From: Holacanthus passer
Lineage: Eukaryota; Chordata; Actinopteri; Pomacanthidae
Length of the DNA stretch: 64,000 nucleotides
Direction of reading: 5' to 3'
Assembly (NCBI GenBank): GCA_025331565.1
Contig: JAFREQ010000009.1
Span: forward strand, 9,289,501 to 9,353,500
The position numbers and the translations under genes were made by a program. Positions 1 through 12,700 of this stretch are shown here, in pieces. Numbering within the stretch: position 1 is the first letter of the stretch; every line of letters starts with the position of its first letter. The notes beneath the pieces are model-generated. The model saw only the letters and a program-made list of their open reading frames with translations, ran no database searches and was not told where the DNA came from.

Positions 1-458
1 CTTTCTTGTGCCAGCTCGCTAAACAGGTGAACGTCACGGTGTACGTGCAGGAACATTTGGCAGTCTCTAAAAGGCTACAGGACGCCCTTCCTGCTTCTCT
101 CAATGAGTGTAATTGCTTTGAAATAAACTTTTCAGAAGAAGGAGTTGCTAAGGAAAAACAAGAAAAAATTTTAAAGGAAAGAAAGTGATTAAAAGAAGAA
201 GAAGAAGAAGAAAGAAAGAAGAAAGTTTTAGGAAGCATCATTTTCAGACAAATGCCTCTCAGGAAAGCAATTCACCAACTTCTGGGGAACTTCTGTGAGG
301 TTTCAGGAACTGAACAAATATTTCTTAAAGAAGTTAAAGCTTGGAAAAGTATTCAAAAAGCTTGCATGCTTGACGTTTGTGTTTCTATTGCTTTGCAGTC
401 TGCATCAGACTTTTTTGATCACACACAGAGAAACAAAAGAGCAACAGGTAAAACTTAC
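1..458 (-). other. slc4a4: slc4a4 intron downstream of its first coding exon (partial)
   Basis: On the minus strand this stretch follows the GTAAGT donor at 458-453 and continues off the left edge of the window. I see no second slc4a4 exon here. The plus-strand open frames in it are short and A-rich, with GAA-type purine runs around 195-225, and look like chance. Confidence 0.6.
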
Positions 459-531
459 CCTCTACCTCCTCCTCGTCACAGATGTGCTTGAGTAAGGACG
501 CCCCCGGTCCAGCACCGCCTCATCCTCCATC
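459..531 (-). CDS. slc4a4: SLC4A4 (NBCe1-B type) first coding exon, apparent 1-nt frame break
   Basis: SLC4A4 is the electrogenic Na+/HCO3- cotransporter of the plasma membrane, and its B-type N terminus is regulatory. The minus strand reads MEDEAVLDRG from the ATG at 530-528, which is the recognised NBCe1-B start. The next bases continue the family sequence (A-S-L-L-K-H-I-C-D-E-E-E-V-E) only after a +1 shift, because the G run complementary to 501-505 has five Gs where six would keep frame. Read as given, the frame leaves the family sequence after residue 10 and then stops. The exon ends GAGG before a GTAAGT donor. A pyrimidine tract and CTACTACAG directly precede the G-ATG, so the exon probably starts at 531. 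The start has A at -3 and G at +4. The shift may be a homopolymer sequencing error or a real lesion. Downstream exons lie outside the window. Confidence 0.85.
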
Positions 532-671
532 CTGTAGTAGTAAAAGAGGAAGAAAGACTGCTCACACTTCTCTTCCAGCGACAACGTGGAGCCATAGCGC
601 TTCGGCTCGTTCACCTGCAGTAAGTTCGGACTGGGGCTCAGTCTGGTGCTGCTGGTGGCGCTCATCTCCAC
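532..671 (-). promoter_or_regulatory. slc4a4: Probable slc4a4 5' leader with an 83-nt intron and upstream ORF
   Basis: Minus-strand CTGCAG|GTGAAC at about 615/614 is a plausible donor. The polypyrimidine tract ending CTACTACAG at 532 is a plausible acceptor, giving an 83-nt intron within a 5' untranslated leader. An ATG at 671 opens a frame that, if spliced, would run into a stop overlapping the main start. If unspliced, it is in frame with MEDEAVL and would extend the protein by 47 residues. Which form is used cannot be told from sequence alone. Confidence 0.4.
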
Positions 672-3600
672 CCATTAAAGACTCATTGACAGAGATGCTA
701 TGTGACTACCTGTGAGCTCGGAGACAGCACCTTAAGAGATCTGCTTTTCAGTAAATAAACCGCCCTCGAGTGTGAGAATGTGTGTCGTCCTTGAGGAGGG
801 CAAAGTCGATAGGTACGATGTAGGCTAATGGATTAAATCTAGCAGAGGGGGGTGAGAGAGAGGACAGGAAGTCTCTGCTAATTGACTGTGATGCCGCTGC
901 TCATGCGCAAAAAAACGCCTGATTGAGTGAGACTTGAACCCATTGAAATCTGGATCTGTCTCCGCTTCACTTATTAGACACCGAATCAAGGTGTTGGGTT
1001 TTGTTACTGGGGGAAAAAAACATGTGAAAAAATGAGTGTCAGTGTTGTGTCTAATCAGCCACACGCCCACACACACACACTACAAAGCCTCTCCATCTGG
1101 TCGGTAATGCCTGCCAGCCCCCCGCTCCACCGCCCTCCACCTTAGAAACAAGTGGGGCATCACATGTCTGTCTACTCATCCGCCCTTACAGGATTATGCC
1201 GGCTTTACTTAAGTGACAAGACACTCACAAGCCCATGACAGGACGGCGTGCTGGAGCCTCCGAGATGGCTCCACACGCGTTCATCCTCACCTTTTACTGT
1301 GTCCCAACAAACACCGACCTGAAAAAGGATTCAAAAATGTTTCATTCAGGCTGGCTCAGCCGCTTTGTTTGTTTGTTTCTGTGGTGGGGGCAACACAGCG
1401 TATAAGTCAGCTGCTTGCAAAACTGAAAACAATAAATCACCACAAATTCAAATACTGACATTAAACACTCTTTATAATAGAAACTTTGTCGGGATGAGAA
1501 GTGTTGCAGAGCCAACCCGTGGTCAACCAAACAGTGAAAACAGACCCCCTCCCCACTCATTCACCAACACACATGACAACACACAAATACCAGAATACTT
1601 AAGCCCTGGGTTTATCCTAATGGGATCACAGACAAATTGGTTTATTTTGTGAAACAATTGCAACATTTTTTTGTTGTTTTGTAGCAGATTATTTAAAGGG
1701 ATCATAGTCATCCTTAAATTAAAAAAAAAAAAATCTACAGTGACCATGAGTCAGATTTGGCTAGAGAAAATCTGAGTAATATTCAATAATATTATTGATG
1801 ATTATTAATAATAGTAGTAGAAGAAGAAGAATTAGAATTGTGAAGTATTGACTATGTTCTCCCATAACTTAGTCCATTCTGGGTCAAAGTGGACTGCAGA
1901 GCATGGCGGGGAGACACCCTGGATATAACAGTCTCAGAGGTCAAAGGTCAGCTGCAGAACAAGGCTCTTCCAGCTGGTTGGGGCGTCCTGCCTCCTGCTC
2001 AGCATGGGAAGACTCAGACATACTAACAGTGTCTTGTATTTCAGTGCAATCAGAGTTGTTGATGACGGTTTTGACCAGCCACCCTGTGACCATATCAGCT
2101 CCATGTGTGGACAAACAACTCTCCAATCAACACTTGTGCGGTAAAAAATAACACTGGAACACTTCCTGTGTTTAGCAGTGGGAGCTCTTGAACTCACAAA
2201 CTAAAATTATTCTTCATTTTTAGTGACTCTACCAGTAGACTGAGGTGCTTTATTACTGTGACTGAAAGTACTTTTATCCTAAACTAAACTATAGGTAAAA
2301 AAATAAAGCAGAATTATAATATAGTGCCATTTTTCACTCTGGAGAAAGTTCTGGTTCCTGTTAGTAGCTGGGTTAATAATATTACCTAAAATTCAGATAC
2401 ATTAGGTTGATTTACTATTTAAAAGCATCTTAACAAGCTTTAGTTTTGATGTGTCAGCTTTCAAAGAGTTTTAGAACAGCATCATGATTCAGAAAGTAAA
2501 AGTCTGGTCTTTTATCTCTGGACTTCACCAGCTTTCCTTCTAATACTGCCCTTCCTACTTCCTCCATTGCCACCTATGGAACAATCATGGGCATAACAGG
2601 CCAAACTCCCCTCAGCCTGAGCTGACCACCCACACATGATGCAGTATAGACAGTATAAATCCACTCTGATTATTACATGTCAACAATGTGTGATGTTATG
2701 TTTGATGTATGATATTTTGCAATGAAAAAAAAATGTACTTGTTTTTTATGTCTTGCCCCTCTTGCCCTGCTGTATCTGTTTCTACTACTACTAGTGTTTT
2801 CCTACATTTCCCAGAAAGCCTCTCACCCCTTAATCAAAACACTGCGCTTTACAACATCTTTTCTGATTTGCTTTCACCTGCAGGTTGTTACTGTATGTTT
2901 CTCTGATGATCATGTGTACCTTTTCCTGAACTCATCTTTTTTTTTACCTAGAATTTATTTTAGTTTGAGGCCACACAATCACAACAAACCCTGGCAGGAA
3001 ATGTCTGGGGGATCATGTCAGCAGCAGAAAGGAAAGAATTTATTATTTGACACAGATTCTGGCTTTAGTTTTTGTGGTTGTGGCATGTTACCAAAAAGAC
3101 AGACTTTGGCTTTAAAGATTATATTGTAATCAACAAAGAGAATATCCGTTATGGTTATAAAAGACTTTAAAACTGCACAATAAAATAAAATAAAAGTTAA
3201 GTGAATGATTGATTGTTTGATCGGGCGCATGCTTTCAGAATCTGTCCATGCAACGGCTTTAACACAGAGGCAGGTTAAGCAATAGGACCAAAAACACCGT
3301 GATGATGCAGAATCATATCTTTGAATGCTTGTGTCCTCTGCAGGCTGCTGATATTGGCTTGTACTTTGCAGCACAAAACATCGGTTCAGAAATATATTGT
3401 GCCACAAAAGGTTTTTAAATTAAATAAATCTGTGATTCTTCTCTAAAATCAAAAAGGCTTAAACGCAGAGTAACTTTTATTTTATGTTCAACAATCTGTG
3501 ACCAATTGACTTCTGCTTCCGTCTACCAGCAAAACTGCCTTTTGTTCTTGATGTTCTGTTGTACTACAAGAATGACTATAAAATACTACTTGTTTAGGAT

Positions 3601-4326
3601 TTGATGCCAAAGTCCAGACTTGTGATTGGCCTTGACTTGAGCCAAGTTTAGAATTGTCTTTGTTTACTTGGGATTTGTTGTGATGCAGAAAAACTATTTC
3701 TATGATAGAAAATCCCTTCTAGCTGCACAGGAAACATCGATTTAAGGTCAAAGCATTTGTCCATTTACGGGGAACAAGAGGAAAATGAAAAAAGAACAAA
3801 AGGGGACCAAGGAATGCAAATTAGTTAGTGTCAAAGTATTTCGAGATGGATTTTTCCTTTAATCAGTATTTTATGTACAGTATGTATTGATGATCAATAG
3901 CTAAGCCTCCAAACAGACGTATTACAAACTGTGCAAGCAATCAAAACTTGACAAGCTGTTACTTTGCACTCATGATTGTATATTAGCTGTTATCTGTCTT
4001 TCACTCCACAGATAACATATCAGTCTCCCTGTCCTTGTAGGGCCTACAGTAATCTGCATGTAGCCTACATTCACTATCTGTTTGGAGAGGAGAGTGTGTT
4101 CTCTGTACCTGAGCTGGTGCAACTGTTGACTGTGTGTCCAAACCATGGAAACATCAAACAGCCTGAAGGCATCCACACTGTGTTATGGCATACACTATCT
4201 GCTGCAGTCAGCGCATGAGATATGAATAAATGTATCTGATGCCCTGTTCTGCAATCGAGTTTGCAAAGTCAAATCCCTCATGCACCGAAGACAAAATGTC
4301 AGATATCAGTTTTCCTTTGAAGCTCT

Positions 4327-4338
4327 GGGGGGGGGGGG
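4327..4338 (+). repeat. Homopolymer G run (12 G)
   Basis: Twelve consecutive G bases are read here. A second run of ten G lies about 170 bp downstream at 4505-4514. Both are capable of quadruplex formation and are prone to length error. Confidence 0.8.
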
Positions 4339-4504
4339 TTCTGCACACAATAAAAAGGATACTTAAGAGTTTTTGTTCAACGATAGCCACACTGAGCTGA
4401 GTCTGACAGTAGTTTTCACTGCGCATGAGGCTGAAATTCAAAGCTTTGTCTCTTGTCATACAAACCACACCAAAAGATTCCACTGCTCACTCGAAATTAA
4501 TGGC

Positions 4505-4514
4505 GGGGGGGGGG
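4505..4514 (+). repeat. Homopolymer G run (10 G)
   Basis: Ten consecutive G bases on the same strand as the run at 4327-4338. Confidence 0.75.
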
Positions 4515-6465
4515 TCACAGGGGAGAGAGAAAGTGGGACAAATATCTGTCATTCAATTGATGCTATTCTGGCTGTGTTTTTAATCATTTAACATTTAACA
4601 TCCGCTCCTTTTTTGTGTGTGTATCACTTGACTTGAGGATATCAGCATTACTGCCGCAACAATAGATTTACATTCTTTTAACAAGAGCGTGTTTTGTGCG
4701 CTTCAAAATCACACGGAATCCAGATTGAAGGAATTCAAACTCTTGCTGGCGCAGCAAACGTTTTGGCTATAAAAGATGTGTCGAGCAGTTTGGTAACAGT
4801 CCACTCTCAAAGATTCAAATAAGGGGTTGAATCAGCGGCAATTTGACTTGAGTGTACATGACTGAGAACCTACACAAACACTTTTAAAGATACATAAATA
4901 TAGCAAACGTAGCCTGTTTTCCTCTAATATCTGATATATATTAGTGTCACGCTTCTAAAACACAGCTGGATGCAGTATTAGAGAAACGCAGGTGGTGTGT
5001 TTAGGGTCTTTCTAGTTTATACAAAATCTGAAGTACATTTTTCCAGCTCAGGGATCCCTGCAAAGTTACATGGCTGTTTATGTTATGATGCTTAAACTTT
5101 AACACGGTCAAACTTTGAATGACTTTTAAGGAGTTTGTTAGTGTAGTGTAGTTTCCCTCTGCAGAGCTCATCAGAGAAGCATAAAAAGTAGATAGTAGTA
5201 GAAAGTAGATAGTCAGATATGATTTACAGCAAAGCCAGCCACAGCCCACCCCGTCTGAAAGCAGAAGTTTCACCTTCTTGGCAGTCAGAGCACACGCTGT
5301 GACTTGTCAGCCTCATTACCAAACCACTTGTTCCTGAAGTGCACCTGATCCATAAGCATTTATTCCTCTTTATATCAAGCACCAGTAGCTGTTTCTAGGC
5401 TCTGGGACACACAGGGGTGGATTATTCCTTTTATTTAAAGTCAAGTGGCTGCTTAGAGTGAAATGCACTCCTGTAAAGCCTGTTGGAGTCACTTACTTCT
5501 TGCTGCCGCTCATCTCTTCAGGTTGCGTGTGATAAATCTCCTTACTGAATGCGCTGAGCAGAGCGGATCACCGGAGCGGCTGCTGATGTTTGACCTGACA
5601 TAGGAACACACATTGGGAGGTCATTTCTCTGCTCTCTGTGGACTCAACACACACTCACGCAGTCTTTCACAACCAAAGAGCTGGACTGAAAGCAGAGTCT
5701 CTGGAGCCACAACAACAGCATGGAAAAGGATATTATATAGCACATGTATCACAGTGAGACTTATGGGTCTGCTGTGGGTCCAGAGAGTGATTTTAAAAAC
5801 ACAATAAAGCAGAATATGATCACAGCAGTAGCACACTAATATAATGCTGACACTTATTGTGCACCATTATAATAACTGTGGTGCTCCTGTGGTAAACGTC
5901 AGGACACTTTACAGCCCACTTTCTTGCATGATACAACTGCTTTGGCTGCAAAAATCTAAAAGTTAAAAGCACACGAGTTTGACATAACATCAAACAAACC
6001 GCACACCAGATGCGCTTTTACGCACAGGACACCCTTTAATCCTGTGACAAATTATTATGAAGTGTTTCAATAAAACTTGAGAGCACGCAGATACATTGAA
6101 GGTGGCATAAAGCACAATAAGTCGCCAAAGTCCTGAAGGCACCAGCTGGAGGAAAACCAGCAGGAGTATCATGGTGATTTATGCTCAGGACGCCTCTGCA
6201 CAAAAGGCGCACAAGGCCTGAAGACACTAGTTTCAGTCGTCAATAACTTCAAGGCAAAGAACTTACCGCTGTATTCTTGATCTTTGTCTCTGTTTGGCTC
6301 TTGTTGTCACCCCTGTGGTGGCATGAGAGTAAAGAGGTCTCCTGGCACCGCTCGGCTCAGTTTGTATGTGACATTGCGCGGCGGCTGCGCTCAGCATGCT
6401 GCCGCCGCCTCTATCTGCTGGACCATCCTTCTGTCAACGCCACTCCTCCGGTGGGAGGTCACACT

Positions 6466-7235
6466 GCTCCTCCTCCTCCTCTACTGCTGCACCTTCACCA
6501 CTCCTCTACTGCTGCACCTTCACCACTCCTCTTCATCAGCTCCCCCTTCATCATTACTCCTCTTTATCAGCTCCACATTAGCACCCCTCTTCTTCAACCC
6601 CCATCATCACTCCTCTTCATCAGCTCCCCCTTCATCATTACTCCTCTTCATCAGCTCCACATCATCACTTCTCTTCATCAGCTCCACATCATCACTTCTC
6701 TTCATCAGCTCCCCATCATCACTCCTCTTCATCAACCCTCATCATCGCTCCTCTTCCTCACCCCCATCATCACTCCTCTTCATCAGCTCCCCATCATCGC
6801 TCCTCTTCATCACCCCCCATCATCACTCCTGTTCATCAGCTCCCCATCATCGCTCCTCTTCATCAGCTCCCCCTCCATCATTACTCCTCTTCATCAGTTC
6901 CACCTTAGCACTCCTCTTCGTCAGCTCACTCCATGACCACTCCTCTTCATCAGCCCCCCTTCATCACTCCTCCTCATCAGCTCCCCATCACAGCTCCTCT
7001 TCCTCAGCTCCCCATCATCACTCCTCTTCTTCAACCCCCATCATCGCTCCTCTTCATCAGCTCACCCTGTCATCACCCCTCTTCATCAGCTCCCCATCAA
7101 AACTCTTCTTCTTCAGCTCCACATTGTCACTCCTCTTCGTCAGCTCACCCCATGACCACTCCTCTTCATCACCCCCATCATCACTCTTCTTTATCAGCTC
7201 CCCATCGTCACTGCTCTTCATCAGTTCCCATTCAA
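6466..7235 (+). repeat. CATCAGCTCCCCATCATCAC-type minisatellite, unit about 27 bp
   Basis: The sequence is a tandem array of imperfect units built from CACTCCTCTTCATCAG followed by CTCCCCATCAT, with 24- and 30-bp variants (for example CAACCCCCATCAT or CTCCACATTAG). It is nearly all C, T and A on the plus strand. Because most units are multiples of three, all three forward frames stay open for long stretches. The resulting Ser/Leu/His-rich and Pro/Ile-rich open frames, up to 345 codons, are by-products and not a gene. No splice sites, start context or family match support coding. Confidence 0.9.
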
Positions 7236-10200
7236 ACCAACTGGTCCAAGTGTCAATAATGCCAGGCATGGTCAGTGATGAAGTCGAAGTCAACAATCTG
7301 TGGATTTTATTGAAAACATAAACAATAAGAAAATATTTGTACTTTTGTAAAGTTACAATCTATCATAAAAATAGCAGCTTGCTAAAATAATAATGAAACA
7401 CACACGATAACAGGATATATATTCATACTGCACTTTTACGCTCGTTAGATAAATAGTCTACACTGTGTCTTAAATTCTTGAAAAACAAAATTGATCCTTG
7501 ATAAATGTTTCTTCAATTATGATTGATTTGTGGAGCCACATTTGAGGAAATTCTGATTTATGTATTTCTGCTTCTTGCATCAGTCAAAAATAACTTCTTC
7601 GTGTATTTTGGCCATAAACCTACCATCATTGTTTTCTAACCCCAAATTACAAAGACAAAGCATCTCTATAATGTTTCTAAACTTGCATCATCTACAGTGT
7701 CTTGCAAGATTTCTGCCTGGCACGATGAGGATTATTTATTTAATTAAACTATGAATCATTTTAAATCTACAGCGCCATCTGTTGGAAGCAACGTGGCAAG
7801 ATTAACTGTCATTACCTTCATATCATAAATTAATTATGCTCCCAATAGCGGCCTGTTAAATCAAATTAAATTTAACAAGTGCAACAGCAATCAGTTGAAA
7901 TAGGTGATTCTTCATTTTGGATTTGGGGCAACACTGTGTCCTGATTCAAAAAAAGGCTGATGATTTCTTTTTGCATCACAAACGATTTCAACCCACATTA
8001 TGTTTCATTATAGTGTCTCTATTGTCTTGCTTTCTCTATTAAGCCATCAGATCATAAATACTTCAAGGATTATGGCTTTCAATATTAAAAAGATACTTTT
8101 TAAGATACTTTATTGAGATGATCTTAGCTCTTGCACATCTCATTGAAAGTTTACATAAATCAAATGCACCCTTGGATCTTTGCTTTGTGTTATTAGGTTT
8201 TGCAAAGTCTTTCAGGAAAGATGCTGAAAACCAGACATGTTTTAAGCTCCACCATGTCCCTTCCAGATTATTCATCCATGACAGGTTCAAAAGGCTTTTA
8301 AAAGACCACTCATTAACTTATGTCTGTCCAGTCAAGTTAACCTATTTTAAAACAGGAAAACCCACCAGGTGACAGTTACCATGCTCTCTACGTGTATTAC
8401 CTGTCAGTCACAGCAAAACAATAAAGAAAGGCTAACGGTTGTCAAGGTTTACCAGTAGGATCTTCCCTGTTTTGTCTCCCCAGGCCATTTCCTCGAAATC
8501 CGATTTGCAGATATCCAAACAGGCCTAACTTTACATAACTGTTAAAAGCTGTTATACCTGTTGTTCCCCACAAGATTTGTGCTACTGCTTTTAATATCAT
8601 GTTAGAAGCTAATGTTATCAAGAAAATAACATTTTATTGTAATTAAGAAAACAATACTAGTCCTGTTTACATTGCTAATGATGCTAGGCATACTTAAGTT
8701 CATTTTTTTGCCAGTAACAAAAATGGTAAATAGATCTTCTCCAGTTATGTTAGCATTGCTATAACTATCAAACATATGTCAGGACACCCAACCATTCTAC
8801 AGAAAAAAAATCTGGCATCATTACCTGACTGCATCAAAATAAGATAATGCTAGTCTAACAATAAGTAACTCAGATGGTTATTGGTGATATTTATCACAAT
8901 TTGTTTCTGGAAAAACTTCACATAAAATTTCATAGGAATATGGCAACTCAAGTACGCATAAAGACTGGCAGCATCACATTTATGCAAAGCATAAATGTTG
9001 GGTTTCTGCCACCAAAAAGCAAGTCCAGTATTCACTTAGGCCTGCTTCTTAGCTCTGGTTTGGCCTCTACCAACTAGAGACAAGTTCCTCCGTCGTGAAC
9101 TTTGGCTCTGATAAACTCATTGAACCCATTGAAGTTAAAGGGTTTATCAGATCTTGTTTGCTGAAAACAGCTGCCTGCTGACACCGGTGAGATTGAACAT
9201 ACAATAAATGAGCCGTAAAATCAAAACAATGAGCTAAAAGAGGCCGAGCAGCTCCGCAGAGCCACACAGGGGCAATAAGTCTCTTTGGTTTTGTCACTAT
9301 AAACAACCTGTTTTAGATGGAGCCATGCTGAATCAATGATGGCATGACTGAACTGACTTATTGGTTTTACATGACTTTATTATTTATTTGTCATACGCTT
9401 CATTGTATTGAACTACGACTTTGCATACTTTTCCGTACCATGTATATTGATAATAATGTTCATATATCCTAATATGGTTTGACCCATGTCATCCAGTTTA
9501 GGTTTGTACATGTTTGACTTGTTGTGTCTGAGTTTCATATTTAGAAAAGACACACTTGAAAAGTAATTTAATTAGTAAGTAATGCCCTTAGTGTGCAATG
9601 ATTCAGAAGCAAGAAACCTTGTCTTTGTTATTACGTAACACTCAGATTCAACACGTCAGCTTTGTGAACGTCTGTAGCCTTTGTTGCTGTGTAACATTTC
9701 ATTCCAACTGAGCTCACGTTTCTCAAACTTAGACCGGACTGTATGCAGTAACAGGAGTGCAACATTTAACTTGTGCGAAAATCAAGTTTAAACATTACTT
9801 GCTTGGGATGTTAAATGTCTCAGGTGTCATCCACAGAAAGACACGTTCCGATACCTGATACTTTTTGGAAAGTTAGGGGCTATTGCCAAAACATAGCCAG
9901 CAGAGGGACTTCGACTGTCAGGTGACTTTATTGTCTGCACCATCGAACCTGCGACTGATTTGATATCTGGTTTATTTTTGTAAATAAGTCTCAAAAGTCC
10001 AGTAAATCAAAAGTAGTTTGTACACATACTTATATACAGATTTGCACCATTTCACATGGACACTATAGGACAATCGAGATTGATTTTCTATTAGCAATTC
10101 ACACTTATGTTTATATTTATGATTTTATATTATTTTGGTTCAAAAGCATCACAAATACATTGAGACTATTGGAACATTTACATAAATTGTCCCTTATTTA

Positions 10201-12090
10201 TAAAGATATAAAGATGTTGATGTATAATTAAAAGCAACATTGCAAAAAAAATCTAATGTAATTTTCAGTTATTGTAAGCAGAATTTTTAGCATGAATCAT
10301 TGCGAAAATTTCTTTTGTATGGATTATATCATATATTGTATTTATGATTTCATGGAAGTGTTTGGTTTATTATCATTGTGACATGTTATGTTTCACTCCT
10401 GCAGCTGTATTTTTTTGTGTCTCAAAAGCCATTTGGGCTGGGCATCTTCATATGGTTGAAAAAATAAATAAATGATTAGTCATGTATACTAAAGGCATTT
10501 TTTTGTCAGACAAAAGGTCCATTCTGATACTTCATATGAGCAAAACAATTGAGTAAATAACAAAAAAATAGCAGAAATAATTGTGCTCAGGACTAAGACA
10601 GAACATTTTGGTGAATGAATTCATTGCCATGATTTTGCAATGGCTTGAATTGTTATTTCAAGATAACCGACACTCATACCTGAACATGCTGCTGTCAAAA
10701 GTAAGAGATTGCTGTCTTGTGCTTTTAACTTCGCTACTTGAATTTTCCACAAGTTGAGATTTGTTCTCAAAACAATGTTTTGTGTTTTTATCCATAACAC
10801 AAAATATTTTTAAGGCTAACATCAGTACGACATATCTGAGACAAGTTAGCGAGGGAAGGGATTGTCCCTCATACATGAGTGTATAATGCAAAACAGCTGC
10901 TGTTTTACACATTTACAAGCCGAAGCATGTCAGCATTTCCATGTTTTCCCCTTGTGTGCAACAAGTAGCGTTCGTGGAAAAAAGGTAAAGGCAAAAAGTT
11001 CAGAGAGAAGACAGAATAACATAATGAAGCTGATGCTCATTCGCTTCACAGTTCCCCAGCTTTACTTCAAATTCACTTTCAAAAGCACATTAAGTATTTG
11101 ACTTGATTTTCTCTTTAAAGGAGGATTTGAGAAGTATTTGCATTGGTCCTTTGTAGTTTGACATGTTTTCAATGTGACTGTCTCATGCTGTTGTTTTGAT
11201 CCCTGTTGTCTTTCCAAAGGGTTATATTTTGTGCCAACTCGTGCCTTTGATGTAAAATTGTTCCAGGAAATGTAGTTCCACCTCCTCTCTTCTCTGAAAT
11301 TCTTCAAGCCACACGCACCATGACATTAAACATGGGAAAATTGAATGAGATTTTATCATCAAGTAATTCAGCTACATGGGCTGCCAGTTTGTCAATTAAA
11401 AATTTTCACACTGGCAATAGATGTCAGACATTGTTTCTTTATTCTTTATTTTACTCACATAATTGCAAAGTGTAACCTGCAGCTGTATTTGTGCCATCAA
11501 AAATTGGGATCTTAAGCTCGATCTTTTCTCATGTCTTTATTTTCTAAAGTTGTCTAAAGTTTATAAAGTCTCTGTAATCCTACCATCCTTATGGATCTCG
11601 TGTAAAGTGACCACATCAGTTAAGAAAAGAAAGACGTAGAAGAGCCATGTACGGCTCTCTTTCATTGCTATTTTATTGGCTATAAAGTTGAGGTCAACCT
11701 GGCACATTTACACTGAAGTTTTCAAAATGTCAGTGTTGATTAATGTGCGCTGTCTCCTATAAATCAATAAATAATCTATAAACAACAACAAATATTGGAG
11801 AATAACTCAAAATCTTGTTTACAATTTCTCCACATCTTTGTTGTACTTTTAGAAATGACACTGACCTTTGACAAAAGAGAAATCAAAATGAGGTAAAAGG
11901 TAGCGTGCTTTAATGCATGCATTAACTGCTGGGAAGATATTCTCATACAGATGTGAGGTTTCAGTCTACAGTAAGTTATGTGGCAGAGACCTGTGAGGGG
12001 AAACCAAGGACCCTCTTCTAAGCCTCCTACTGTGAGCCGATGCCCTTATGTGGCCCAATTTTGACTGATTGTGCTTTAAAAACATGTGGG

Positions 12091-12216
12091 GAACTTGGTT
12101 GTGGATGCTTGAAGAAGTTTCACGTCTCATCCAAGAAGCTTCTTCAGTTTCAGCTTCTTCAAAACTGAAGAATGGATGACAAGTGAAACGTCTTCATGCA
12201 TCTACAACCAAGTCCA
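12091..12216. repeat. Imperfect foldback with ~58-nt arms
   Basis: The left arm (GAACTTGGTTGTGGATGCTT onward) is matched by the reverse complement of the right arm ending ATCTACAACCAAGTCC. The arms pair through GAAGAAGTTTCAC / GTGAAACGTCTTC and CTTCTTCAGTTT / AAACTGAAGAA, with a short loop near 12155-12160. The GTGAAACGTCTTC motif is shared by dispersed fish repeats, so this is probably a transposon-derived hairpin. Confidence 0.75.
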
Positions 12217-12469
12217 GTTGACTTTGATTCAACTCTTGTTTGAATACCATGACTGGGAACTTATTTTTGGGACATATATTTCAGGAATAATCATTCTTAA
12301 ATTCCTATTTATTTCTGCCAATTTCTGTCAATAAAAGCTGCACAGTTATATGTGTTATTTTTATTTATTTCATAATCCACGTAAAAAGTCTGATTTTACA
12401 TTATTTTGTTGTGATATGTGGTATTTGAGTGAGTATCCCACATGCACTCAATCAGTCATTGTACAGTAA

Positions 12470-12700
12470 AAAGAGTCTACACCCATGCAAACAGCTCTGT
12501 GAGTCTGTGCTTAGCATGTTAACATCTATAACTGGGGCCAACAGGAACGTCATTAGTTTTGCAGTTATTTGGTTTTAAACAAAAGAAAGAAAAGTGTCAC
12601 CAGTGTTGTTACAATTTATCCTGAGGAGGCCATAAATTTCATGGCAATCCATCCAATAGTTGTGGAGACATTTCATTCAGAGCCACACATGTAAACCTCA
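12470..12700. repeat. Dispersed teleost repeat fragment
   Basis: The core AATTTCATGGCAATCCATCC at about 12637-12656, followed by AATAGTTGTGGAGA, belongs to a repeat I recognise as widespread in spiny-rayed fish genomes. The flanking AGCATGTTAACAT-type sequence near 12511 is typical of the same family. No coding capacity. Confidence 0.6.

Larger units (their letters stand above)
672..6465. other. Intergenic between slc4a4 and rufy3, left part
   Basis: No exon with family similarity was found on either strand. Contents seen: a short CA run near 1066-1080, a purine-rich (AGAAGA) patch near 1815-1830, A/T-rich sequence, and two G runs near 4.3-4.5 kb. The short open frames here have no recognisable domains. 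The slc4a4 promoter should lie in the first part. Confidence 0.5.

Noticed and set aside
6284..7321. 345-codon open frame rich in Ser, Leu and His
   Set aside because: It is created by the minisatellite with unit length divisible by three; the other forward frames are also open.
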